Part shown: positions 22,401 through 33,199 of the stretch, in pieces
How positions within the stretch are numbered: the first letter of the stretch is position 1
Layout of the letters: every line of letters starts with the position of its first letter
Assembly: GCA_033807775.1 (NCBI GenBank)
Contig: CM066317.1
Coordinates: 34,847,870 to 34,911,869 of the forward strand
Reading direction: 5' to 3'
DNA from: Saussurea involucrata
Lineage: Eukaryota; Streptophyta; Magnoliopsida; Asterales; Asteraceae
Length of the DNA stretch: 64,000 nucleotides
The notes under the pieces: model-generated
Databases searched by the model: none
What the model saw: only the letters and a program-made list of their open reading frames with translations
What the model was told of the DNA's origin: nothing
Program-made: the position numbers and the translations under genes

Positions 22401-23160
22401 AAGATCGGGCGGAGATTCGAAGCTTCTTGGGTTTGGCGGGTTACTACTGGAGATTCATCCAAGACGTTTCCAAGATTGCTTCTTCCTTAACGGCGTTGAC
22501 CCGGAAGAATGTGAAGTTTGTTTGGACCGAGGCATAAGAAAAATCGTTTCGCGCCTTACAAAAGAAGCTATGTGAAGCACCAATCTTATCCTTACAGGAA
22601 GGATCGGAAGATTTCGTGGTCTATAGTGATGCATCCAAGATGGGTTTGGGTTGCGTGTTGATGCAAAAGGGTAAGGTAATCGCTTACGCGTCACGACAAC
22701 TCAAGGTGCAGGAAAAGAACTACCCCACACATGATTTGGAGTTGGCCGCGGTGGTATTCGCGTTGAAGTTGTGGCGTCATTACCTCTACGGCACGAAATG
22801 TACGTTGTACACGGATCACGAGAGTTTGAAGTATGTATTCGATTAAAAGGAGCTGAATATGAGGCAAAGGAGGTGGTTGGAAATGCTCAAGGACTACGAT
22901 TGCGAATTGCTCTACCATTCGGGTAAAGCAAATGTAGTTGCCGACTCCTTGAGTCGAAAGGATTATAGCAGCCTTCGCTCTAACCTTTCAAGGATTAACA
23001 TTGTGTCAAGTCTAGTGGAGCGGATTAGAGCTGCGCAAACCGAGGCCTTGTTGGAAGAAAACCTCAAGGAGGCGGTGATGGTGAAACATAGGCAACTTTT
23101 AACGGAGGATAGCCGTGGAGTTAAGTTATTCAACGGGCGCGTGTGGGTGCCCAAGATCGA
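22401..23160 (+). pseudogene. Element A: gypsy RT C-terminus and RNase H fragment
   Basis: Starts inside the RT with RSFLGLAGYYRRFI or close to it, then RNase H with VVYSDASKMGLGCVL and YPTHDLELAAVVFALK, TDHESLKY, and KANVVADSLSRK. In-frame stops are at about 22533 and 22842. It ends abruptly at a G homopolymer (23161-23175). Clearly related to the pol of element B but a separate copy. Confidence 0.85.
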
Positions 23161-23175
23161 GGGGGGGGGGGGGGG
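23161..23175 (+). repeat. G15 homopolymer at an element junction
   Basis: Fifteen G residues lie between the end of the A pol fragment and the LTR of B, exactly where B's first LTR bases should be. This may be an assembly join rather than biology. Confidence 0.9.
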
Positions 23176-24824
23176 TAACACCTCACATTCTCAAAATATG
23201 AAATAACTGGAAGTTTTGGGGCCCAAATGAGAAAAATGGAAACTTAAGGACTAAGTGGCAAAATCAGGGAATTTAAATGGAGCAAAACCCTTACATTCTT
23301 GATTTGACGGCTATTCATTGAAGAAGTGGGGATTTTAGAGAATGCAATTCTTGTGAAGATTGAATTAGGAGGATTGCATCTAGAGCTTGAAGGCTTCATC
23401 TTCAAGGTATGGTTCTTTCCCAATCTCCACTCTCTTATTTGATTTGAAGAGATGGTTGTGTAGAAAACCATGATTCATCCTACTTCTAAGTTTTTTAGTT
23501 AATACCATTGGAAATAGAGGGATTAATGAATCTATTTGTGGGTTGTGAGCTTCTCTTTAAGAGCTTGCACCATTTCAATGGAATAAATTGGGTTTTGTCA
23601 AGAAAGAGATTTTGGGATGAAAGGGATGAATCATTGGACATTTTTCATGGAGATTTTCATGTTTTAGATTTGGGTTTTGATTCCTAAAGGTGTGTTTAGC
23701 TTAGACCATCAATTTTGGGAGCTTTCAAGCACTTGGGACCAATTTGGGAATTTTTGGGAATGAATTTCAGAGGGTATTGCAAGTGCAGGATTTGGAAGCC
23801 ACAACCAGTGACTTGCGCGGCCTGGCCCGCGGCCTGAGGCCATGTGGTAAGTGGCGCAAGCCACTGTTGGGTGTGCTTCTCCGTTTTGCTTCGTTTATCG
23901 TTTGGTGTTGGTTTGAGGCATCGTTGGGGTTTATGTTATGGGTTTAAGGAAGGTCTTTTGGTGCATGATTAGAGGGTTTAACATCACTTTTATAAACCTT
24001 AATTCAGGAGTTCGGTTGGTGAAAAGGTGAGTTTCGGTTGTGTGTCGGATAACCTAACTTCATATGAGTTCCCTCGACTCTCTTTGTGTTAATGAATTGT
24101 TTTCCTCACATCTTCTTAATTGATAATTGGTATTGATTTTGATGATATGAACACATGTTTTCCAAAATCTGAGATAGTGTATAGTACAAATTGCCTAAGT
24201 ATGATTTGCTTGATAATTATAAATGTGTATGAACTTGTCTGTCAAGATTGGAGTCGGGTGCACAGTGAGATTAGCCTAACTTGGGACGGTGAATGTCCCT
24301 TGGGAGAATTTGACTGTGTGACTCGAATTCGTTTCGTGTGCACACGGGTTTGGCATCTACTTGGGGGCCATGGGGATCTACTGGGGGGCCCCGAATGCGG
24401 TTATGATTGAGAAGTAATAGAGAGCTATGATCACTATGCAACTACCCAAGTGTGGTGTTGATTTTACGTTACTCTTGGTTAACTAAATGGATATTCAATT
24501 GATATTGATTGTGTGAATTGTCTGAAAAGGCTTCAGTAGGGAATTCACTAGACCTTATGGTCTAACCCTCTCTTTTCCAAATCTTAAAAACCATTTTCAG
24601 GTAAGAACGTCGTAGATGCTTCCTCTAAGGGGAAGGAGAAGGCTTGAAGTCTAGAGGCGGATAGCTAGGGACCTTACCCGTTTTTGTGTTCTTATTAGAC
24701 ATCTCGGTTGTATTCGTATGTGAAACGTTGTACCTTTTGGGATTATTGTTTAACCTTCGAGAATGTTGGGACCCTTATGGGCATTTAGTTATGAAATTTC
24801 TTTTGAGAGTTTTTGGGTGTTACA
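23176..24824 (+). repeat. Element B 5' LTR
   Basis: Starts TAACACCTCACATTC, lacking the TGTTG seen at the 3' copy (29741), and ends GGGTGTTACA. A splice-donor AAG|GTGAGT lies at 24026/24027 and an acceptor TTTTCAG|GTAAG at 24600, suggesting a leader intron of about 570 bp. A GC-rich dyad cluster lies at 23810-23870. Confidence 0.85.
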
Positions 24825-24826
24825 AA

Positions 24827-24839
24827 TGGTATCAGATCC
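24827..24839 (+). other. Element B primer-binding site
   Basis: TGGTATCAGATCC begins two bases after the LTR and matches the 3' end of initiator methionine tRNA with one difference from the usual TGGTATCAGAGC. Confidence 0.85.
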
Positions 24840-25105
24840 ATAGTTTAAGAGATTTGGGCGACCGAATGGGCCTAAACTTAAACTATGAGAATAGGGACAC
24901 AACCGAGATATAGGATGCCCATAGAAAATGTCTTAGAGAGGACACGTAAGATAGGGTAACAAGGATCATCATGTGAGGTAAATTGGGAATTACATCTGGC
25001 CAATGTACTTCCGAATTTACAGGCACATGTGGATGCTTAACTTGCCTCATTGTATGAAGTTGTGGTATTAAGCGTTTGTTCTATGTGATTTGTTTCAGTT
25101 TCGTC

Positions 25106-26508
25106 ATGTCGGAAAGATCATTGAGAAGCAGTCCGGTGCCCATTGAGAGGGCAATCCCGACCAACGAGGTCCTTGCAGATGGACCGGTGGACCCTCCGAG
25201 GCCGACGACCACTCGAGGGAGGGGAAGAGGTCGTGGTAGGGGACGTGGGACGATACCACAAAGGGCTACCACACAAGTGGGAGGAAGCCGTGGGAAGAAG
25301 AAGAAGACCCCGGTTACTCGCCGATCAAAAAGTGTTGTGACACCGGTTGAACGAGAGGGGTCTCACCAAGAGAGCTAGGCATCAGAAGGCCAAACCTTTG
25401 TGACCCAAGAGGCCTTTGCCGCCGAAATAGGAAAACTTCAGGATATATTGAAACGTTGGATGACTCATCGAGAAGGGTCGGTGTCGGAAAGCAAAGAGAA
25501 AAGTGGAAGCAAAGCAGGTTCGGAAATGTCTAGCCTACCCGTGACAGGGGTAGGTAGCCACCCGCAATCTACAACTCTAGTGGTGAATGAGTTGGCTGCT
25601 AAAAGATGCAACTACAAAGCATTCTCGTCTTGCAAACCTCCTACGTTCAAGGTGGAATGCGACCCAGTTTTAGCAATGAAGTGGATTCGAGAGATGGAAC
25701 TCGTCTTTGACACGTGCAAGTGTGCCAGGGAAGACAAGGTGGTATTTGCATTGTCTATGATGAAGTCGGATGCTATCTTTTGGTGGGATGCCGAGACGGG
25801 GGGAATGGGATCTTCAGTAGCCCGGACTATGACTTGGGAAGTTTTTGTGGGAAAATTCAAGGCACAGTTTTGCCCACTTGCGGCAATCAAAAAGTTGGAA
25901 GAAGAGTTTTTGAAGTTGGAACAAGGAGAAATGATTGTGAGGGAGTACACTACCAAGTTTTTAGAAAAGGCACGTTTTGCGGAGTTGTATGTGCCTACCG
26001 AGGAACGTCAGGTTGAGCGGTACATCTATGGGTTGAAGAGTAGCATCCGAGAGTTGGTATCGACAAGGAACCCTACCACTTTCCAAGCGGCCATCAATGC
26101 GGCCGAGCTGACTGAAAAGGAAAAGAACCGCCAAATGGCCGAGAGGGGCGGGGAAAAGAGAAAGTGGGACGGACTGGGAAGCGATGCGAGGAAGGGAAAG
26201 GCCTTTAGGCCGGAGCCTCGAGTGAATCATTGGAAGGGCGATAGGCCGTGTAGGAAGTGCCATCGGATCCACCGTGGAGAGTGTATGACAGATTCAAGGA
26301 CATGCTTCCAATGCGGAATACTGGGTCACTTGTAGAGAGACTGCCCCAGCAAGAGGTCTTGTTATCAGTGTGGATCTCCGGATCACATGAAGTTCTATTG
26401 CCCACAATTGAATAGAGAAGGGTCGGTGCCATCCGGGGCCGCTATGCGAGCAAGGGAAATGAGAAAGGGGCAGAGCCGGCACGCGCAAAGGGGCGTGCAT
26501 TTCACATG
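25106..26508 (+). pseudogene. Element B gag
   Basis: Nucleocapsid/capsid protein of the retrotransposon. The N-terminus has an RG-rich tract (RGRGRGRGRGR) followed by lysine runs. The capsid core around 25600-26130 has AMKWIREMELVFDTC and FWWDAETGG; a retrotrans_gag-type region is FKAQFCPLAAIKKLEEEFLK. The C-terminus has CFQCGILGHL and CYQCGSPDHMKFYCP zinc knuckles. Amber stops interrupt at 25376-25378 and inside the first knuckle at 26333-26335. A frame change near 26480 separates gag from pol. Confidence 0.88.
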
Positions 26509-29500
26509 ACTGCGGTTGAGGCGGAGGAGACTCCGGATGTCGTGACAGGTACCTTCTTAGTGAACTATATTTGTGCCAAAGTGTTATTTGATTCGGGAGC
26601 GAACCGCTCCTTTGTATCTCCTGGTTTTGTGAAGTGTTTGAGAGTGAAACCCAAGCGTTTAGAGAATGCCTTAGAGGTTGAGACCGCCGATGATAATCGG
26701 GTGTTTATTAGCGATGTGGTTGAGGGGTGTTGCATAGAGGTAGAGGGAAGCTTGGTACCGTTGCAATTGTACCCCATGCCATTGGGGGAGTTTGATGTAG
26801 TGTTGGGGATGGATTGGTTACCAAAGAATAACGCTAACATTGTGTGTAATAAGAAGCTAATCCATATTCACCTACCGGATAAGGGGATGGTAGTGATATA
26901 TGGAAATCGTCGAGATAGAAAGTCTAGCCTTATTTCTATGATTAAAGCTACCAAGTGTTTGAGGAAAGGATGTCAAAGTTATCTAGCCTATGTAGTAGAT
27001 GCTAAAAGGGAAAAGCGTGGGGTAGAGGGGGTGTCGGTGGTGGGAGAGTACCCGGAAGTGTTTCTGGATGATTTAAGCGATCTACCACCGGATCGTCAAA
27101 TCGAGTTTCGGATCGACTTGGTGCCGGGAGCCGCTCCAATAGCTCGCGCACCATATCGATTGACACCATCAGAAATGAAGGAGATGATGACCCAACTTCA
27201 AGAGCTATTGGATATAGGGTTTGTGAGACCAAGTACCTCACCGTGGGGAGCGCCAGTACTCTTTCTGAAGAAGAAGGACGGGACTATGCGGATGTGCATA
27301 GATTACCGTGAACTCAATAAGGTCACCGTTAAGAACAAGTATCCACTTCCCATAATTGACGACTTGTTTGATCAGCTACAAGAGGCTAGCTACTTCTCGA
27401 AGATAGATCTTAGATCAGGGTACCATCAGCTCAAGGTGCATGAAGAATACATTCCAAAGACGGCTTTTCGGACTCGGTATAGGCATTATGAGTTCTTGTT
27501 AATGCCATTCGGATTGACGAACGCCCCCGCCGCTTTTATGGATTTAATGAATAGAGTGTGTCAACCCTATTTGGATAAGTTTGTGATCGTATTCATAGAC
27601 AATATCCTCATTTACTCGAAGTCGGAGGAAGAACACGAAAAACATTTAAGGCTCGTGTTGGAGTTATTGAAGCGAGAAAAGCTTTACGCAAAATTCTCAA
27701 AATGCGAATTTTGGCTTCGGGAGGTCCAGTTTTTGGGACACGTGGTGTCCCAAAGTGGAATTAAGGTTGATCCAGCGAAGGTGGAGGCTATCAGAAACTG
27801 GGAGCCGCCTAGGACGCCGTCGAAAGTTCGTAGCTTTCTTGGGCTAGCGGGGTATTATCGGAAATTTATCAAAGATTTTTCGCGGATTGCTACTCCGTTG
27901 ACCTCCCTGACTAAGAAAACCGTCAAGTTCAGCTGGACGGAGAGCCAAGAAGAAGCCTTTCGGAAATTGAAGGAACATGAGAGGCGATACCCCACACACG
28001 ATTTGGAGTTGGCGGACGTTGTCTTCGCTTTGAAAATTTGGAGTCACTACTTGTATGGGACGAAGTGTCAAATCTTCACGGATCACAAAAGTCTACGTCA
28101 TCTCTTCGATCAAAAGGAGTTAAATATGCGACAACGATGGTGGATGGAATTGTTGACTGACTACGACTGTGAGATCGAGTATCATCCCAGGAAGGCCAAC
28201 GTGGTGGCCGACGCCTTAAGTCGTAAGGAAAGAGGTGAAGCTTCGAAGATCTTAGCCTTAAGAGCCGAAGTGACGTTTAATCTGTTGGGGGAAATAAAGA
28301 AATGGCAAGCGGAAGCGTTAGCAGTTGAGAACCTTAAGAAAGAACGAATGATTGGGAATGCAACCTCTTTGGTAGAGTATGGTCGTGGGTTGAAATGTCT
28401 CAACGGGAGAATCTGGGTTCCGAAGCTTGGAGATGTTCGAAGAGTTATATTGGAGGAGGCCCAGAAGTCAAAGTATTCCATTCATCCGGGGACCGATAAA
28501 ATGTTTGGGGATTTACGACAATGTTATTGGTGGTCGGGCATGAAGAAGGATATAACATACTTTGTTGAGAGATGTACGACGTGCCTACGGGTAAAAATGG
28601 AACACCAACAACCGTATGGTAAACTCCAACCTTTGGACATTCCAGTTTGGAAGTGGGATCAAATTACGATGGATTTCGTCACGAAGTTGCCTAGAACTCC
28701 AAAGGGCTTTGACGCCATATGGGTAATTGTGGATCGACTCTCCAAGTCAGCATATTTCTTACCTATAAAGGAATCGTATTCGATGGAGAGGTTAGCAAAG
28801 TTGTACATCGACGAGATAGTGACCCGCCATGGTGTACTGTCATCAATAGTGTCAGATCGCGATAGTCGATTCACATCGACACTTTGGAGGAGCCTTCAAC
28901 AAGAAATGGGATCCCAAATCAAGATGAGTACCGCATACCATCCATAGACCGATGGCCAGAGCGAGCGGACTATTCAAACTTTGGAAGATATGTTGAGGGC
29001 TTGCGCATTAGACTTCCAAGGCTCGTGGGAGAACCACCTATCGTTGATCGAATTTGCATATAACAATAGTTATCATGCGAGCATAAAGGTTGCACCTTAT
29101 GAGGTACTCTACGGTAGGAAGTGTCAGACTCCTCTTTGTTGGAACGAGATTGGGGAGAAGCAACTGACAGGACCCGAGATAGTTCAATTGACCGCAGATA
29201 AGATTGTTCAAGTGGGAGAAAGATTGAAAGACGCGCGTGATCGACAAAAGAGTTATACGGACAAGATACGTAAAGACATCGAATTTCAGGTTGGGGATAA
29301 AGTGATGCTAAAAGTATCCCCTTGGAAGGGAGTGATGTGTTTCGGGAAGAGGGGAAAGTTGAGTCCCCGCTATATTGGACCATTTGAAATTATCGAGCGA
29401 ATTGGGGAAGTAGCGTACAAGTTGGAGCTACCCGAAGAGTTGTGTGGGATCCACAACACCTTCTATGTGTCGAATTTAAGGAAGTGTTTAGCGGAAGTTG

Positions 29501-29691
29501 ACATGGCTATACCGTTGCATGAAGTGCAAGTGGACGAGAAATTAAACTTTGTCGAGGAACCCGAGGCGATCACGGATTGCAAGGTCAAGAGGTTGAGGAA
29601 CAAAGACATCAACCTGGTGAAGGTGCGTTGGCGATTTCACAAGGGACAAGAAGCGACATGGGAAACCGAATCCGAGATGAGGGCAAAGTAA
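26506..29691 (+). pseudogene. Element B pol: protease, RT, RNase H, integrase, chromodomain-like tail
   Basis: Open from 26506 to 28944. Protease active site LFDSGANRSFVS is near residue 27. RT motifs are RMCIDYRELNKVT, KIDLRSGYHQL, LLMPFGLTNAPAAF, and FIDNILIYSK, where the second catalytic Asp is Asn. RNase H is shortened: the sequence passes from FRKLKE directly to HERRYPTHDLELA, missing roughly 50 residues including the first catalytic Asp. Integrase has the HPGTDKM region, CTTCLRVK zinc-binding part, and TMDFVTKLP and SDRDSRFTS catalytic parts. An amber stop at 28945-28947 interrupts it; the frame then goes on to 29691 with a chromodomain-like end (VKVRWRFHKGQEATWE). The enzyme set is dead in several independent places. 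Confidence 0.9.
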
Positions 29692-29740
29692 ATCTTTTCA
29701 ATGATGGAATTCCAGGGACGGATATCTATTAAGGGGGAGG

Positions 29741-29843
29741 TGTTGTAACACCTCACATTCTCAAAATCTGAAATAACTGGAAGTTTTGGGGCCTAAATGA
29801 GAAAATGAAAACCTAAGGACTAAGTGGCAAAATCAGGGAATTT
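29741..29843 (+). repeat. Element B 3' LTR, first piece
   Basis: Begins TGTTGTAACACCTCACATTC after the polypurine tract and matches the 5' LTR start from 23176. It is interrupted at 29843 by C with duplication of AATTT. Confidence 0.92.
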
Positions 29844-32045
29844 TGTAAAGCCCGTATCCCGGTATGTATTTTCGTATTATTAATCTGTTTTTTAGCTATT
29901 ATTTAACGTGGTTTCCATTAACGGGATTAGACGATTTGGACCTAATTGTTAAATATGTCAACTATTTTGTTGGTTTGCGAGAAGAGTTTAGTTGAGGGGC
30001 CAAAAGTGGCAAGGGGGCCAAACTTGTGCATGGGATCAGCCAAGAGACACCCCTTCCCCTTCCCCTTCCCCTTCGGTTTCATGTTAGTAACCCCCAAGAA
30101 CCTTTAGCCATCTCCCCTCCCCCTTCTTGTTGTTTTCGGCCGAGAAAGGAAAAGAGAGAGAGAGAGGAATCGGAAGAGAGAGGGAGGAAGAGAAAAACCG
30201 AGAGAGAAAGAGAGCAAGGGTCGAGAGGAGGAAGGAGGCGATCGCCGGCGTGAGGGAACCAGCGTCGGGAGTGGTCGGAAAGGAGGAGGAAGAGGGATTC
30301 CGTTAAGGTAAGTGTCCCGTTCGTTTTATTTGATGTTTTTCCTCGTCGGAGAATGTAAACCGCCACCACCACCGCCGTAGCCACGGCTGCCGGCGGTGGG
30401 GCCGCCGCTGCACGCCGCCGCGATGGCGGCAGAGAGTGCGTGCGCTTGCGGGTGTGTGGGTGTGTGGGGGTGTGGGGTTGCAGGTGATGTTGGGAGGTTT
30501 CGCCGGAGGTTATCGACCGCAACCACCGTCGCCGCCGCCAACCACCACCACCGCCGGAGGCAGAAGTGGGTGGTGCATGGTGTGGTTCAGCCCAAGTCAA
30601 CCCTAAAACAGTAAGTCATGTTGCTTTGCGGGTCTGTTTGGATTAAGACGTCTCATTGGGTTCAAGTTCAAAAGGTTATCATTTTATGTAAATTGTACAG
30701 TTTCTGCCCTGTTTTGTAAAAGTTATAACTTTTGCTAGGAATCTCGGATTTGGATGAAGCTGGTGCCAAAATTTCCCATTCGGAGTCTAGTAACTTTTAT
30801 ATGTTTTGTGGAAAAACCAGTTCGGGCCATAGCTAGTGTCAAATTGCCATTTTATACGGACAGGTCCTGTTTTAGCTGCTCTGAGAGGTGTTTTTGTAAA
30901 ATTCACATAGAGTGCTAGGAATATCGTTAGGACGCGTGCGATACGTCCCTGGAACCGTAAGACATTGAACTTCCTGAATGTGGAATTAGATTTTTGGTTT
31001 GATCAGTTTAGCAGGGGTAAAATGGGTCCCGAACAGACCTGCGTTTTTAGTATAAAAGCTGGAATTTTTAGTTTCGTTAAACTAGTAAAAGTGTCGTGAG
31101 TTGGGACCTTCCGTTGACGTTTTTAGTGCGTAATTAGGTGGGAAAATGTGAGGAAGGTTGACGTGCTGGTGTTGCGGCTCGGGAGCGCGTCGCTTTGCTT
31201 TGAGGTGAGTTCTCTCACCGCGTAGTTAGGAATTTCATGCATATCGTTATTTTGTGTTACGTGTTATTATGTGTTATTACGTGTTTACGTGAATTAGTTG
31301 GGATGTGATATCTAGTTGTGATCTGTTGAATGTGTATGTGAATTATGTATGCTTGTGTACACCTCAGTGGGACTGGGGGGCTCGGTGGGACCGAGGGCTC
31401 GGTAGGACTGAGCTAGTACAATTGTATTATCTTTACTCGGTGGGACCGAGGGCTCGGTGGGACTGAGCTTGTATCAATGTCTTTACTCGGTGGGACCGAG
31501 GGCTCGGTGGGACCGAGGGCTCGGTGGGACCGAGGGCTCGATGGGACCGAGGGCTCGGTGGGACTGAGCTTGTATCAATGTCTTTACTCGGTGGGACTGA
31601 GCTTGTATCGATATATTTTTGGTGTGCTCGGTGAGACCGAGGTTCGTATTTATACGCTAATTGTTATGTGGATTTATATCCGTGGTGATGGTGATGTTGC
31701 CTACTGGTGAGTAGGGGTGATATACGTGGGGTTGCTACCTGCGTGTGTGATAGGATTCACTAAGCGTTTAGCTTACCCTTTTCCCAATATGTTGTGATTT
31801 CAGGTGCGAGCGGCAGTCGGGCTTGACGGTACACACACTAGGCGCGGAGTGTCAAGAATTGTTTAAGTTTCACTTTCAAACCTTTGGATTTTATTTTATG
31901 AAATTTCCGCTGCATAAACTTTATTGACTGTTCGAGTTAACGACGTTAACTTCATTTGAGTTACGAATTATTAAATTGTGATTGTTTTATAATGAAATGC
32001 ATGTTTTTAAAATTTTAAATTCCTTGTAATTTTTGGGACGTTACA
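29844..32045 (+). repeat. Element C 5' LTR (2202 bp)
   Basis: Contains a GA-rich purine tract (30140-30300), a GCC-rich block (30360-30560), a donor consensus GAG|GTGAGT at 31204/31205, an acceptor TTTCAG|GTGCG at 31803, and the hairpin repeat array 31366-31640 within that putative intron. Ends ACGTTACA. Confidence 0.92.
31366..31640 (+). repeat. CTCGGTGGGACCGAG hairpin tandem array (5' copy)
   Basis: A 17-bp unit whose core is a perfect hairpin, CTCGGT-GGG-ACCGAG. The longest run has five consecutive units. Partial units with ACTGAG are interspersed, separated by TTGTATCAATGTCTTTA spacers. The 3' LTR copy (37920-38180) has four in the same run. Confidence 0.93.
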
Positions 32046-32048
32046 ACT

Positions 32049-32060
32049 TGGTATCAGAGC
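32049..32060 (+). other. Element C primer-binding site
   Basis: TGGTATCAGAGC lies three bases after the LTR, complementary to initiator methionine tRNA. Confidence 0.92.
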
Positions 32061-33199
32061 ACAGCTTGAGTGAATCAAACACATCTCGGTGTGTTTGGTC
32101 TCAAGTTGCGGCTATGAAGTTTTTTTAAACTCTCTTAATAAAATCTTTGAAAATAAATGAACGGAGAAAGCCCGTTTGGGAAACGGTGATCGTGGGCGCA
32201 GTGTGTACAGTCAGCCGACGCCAATTGGGAAGGTACAGCACTTAGTGTATTTATTGCTTTCTAGGCATAGGGTATGCATGCTAGATTGCCGAGGTTGTTT
32301 ACACTGTACTGTACGATGACTGCTTGCTAGTAGGAATCAATGCTAGTTATAGTAGGTTGTCAAGTGAAGGCCCTATAGGTTGCATGCAGTAAGAATCATA
32401 TAGCCTTAGAATATTTGATTTAGTTCTATTGCGCAGCTCTTGTTTGAGTCCAACCGTTCTAGGATAGAATCTTGTATTCGAATGTCTATTTGATTCACGC
32501 TGCGTGCGACTGGGTATTCGCGAGGCAACTCGTTATGGCTAACAGGGATTTCGTTGTAGCAAGAGTAGTGGGATGAGATGAAATTCCTAGTGAGCTGGGA
32601 ATAGCGTTTACATATGAGTACGTATGCTAGATTGCTTTCTAGAACATATGAGTATGTATGCTAGATTGCTTACGTGGATTTTGTGGTACTGTATACTTGT
32701 TACTTTCTATTAGGAACTCATGCTAGCCTTGATAGGTTGTTATGTGAATGCACCTTAGGTTGTATGCAGTAGGAACTGAATAGCCTTAGAATGTTGGATT
32801 TAGTTCTATTGCGCAGCTCTTGTTTGAGTCCAACCGTTGTAGGATAGAATCTTATATTCGAATGTCTATCTGGTTTCACTATATACGACTGTGCGTTTAC
32901 GAGGCGACTCGTCAGGGCTAGTGGGGGTTCCGTTCTAGCAAGGGTGGTGGGGTATTACGACTTTTCTAGGGAGCTAGGAAAAGTGTTTGCGTATGCCGGA
33001 ATGGGCATATGTGTTTGTTGTGGTAAGCAACTACTTGGATGTCCCGGGACAGGACTCGAAACGAGTAAGGATAGGTGTGAAGGGTAGTAGCAGAGCTCCT
33101 ACTATCTGAAGCACAGGATCCGTGCTCGAGTCGGGGAAAGTCACGGAGAATCCGAAGAGTTGAGTGTGAGCGTAGTTAGCAGGTTTTAATGTGTGCTAG
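32061..33199 (+). other. Element C internal leader, non-coding
   Basis: Contains a direct duplication of about 400 bp units: blocks with TTTAGTTCTATTGCGCAGCTC at about 32420 and 32810 are followed by near-identical GTTTGAGTCCAACCGTT. No ORF can be supported. Confidence 0.6.

Noticed and set aside
30026..30600. Overlapping ORFs of 60-170 codons on both strands, also at 36577-37170
   Set aside because: They lie in the GA/GCC-rich part of the C LTR, are duplicated with it, and are low-complexity; not genes.
31477..31710. ORF with repeated Gly-Thr-Glu-Gly-Ser-Val units
   Set aside because: It is a translation of the 17-bp hairpin minisatellite, with unit number differing between LTRs.
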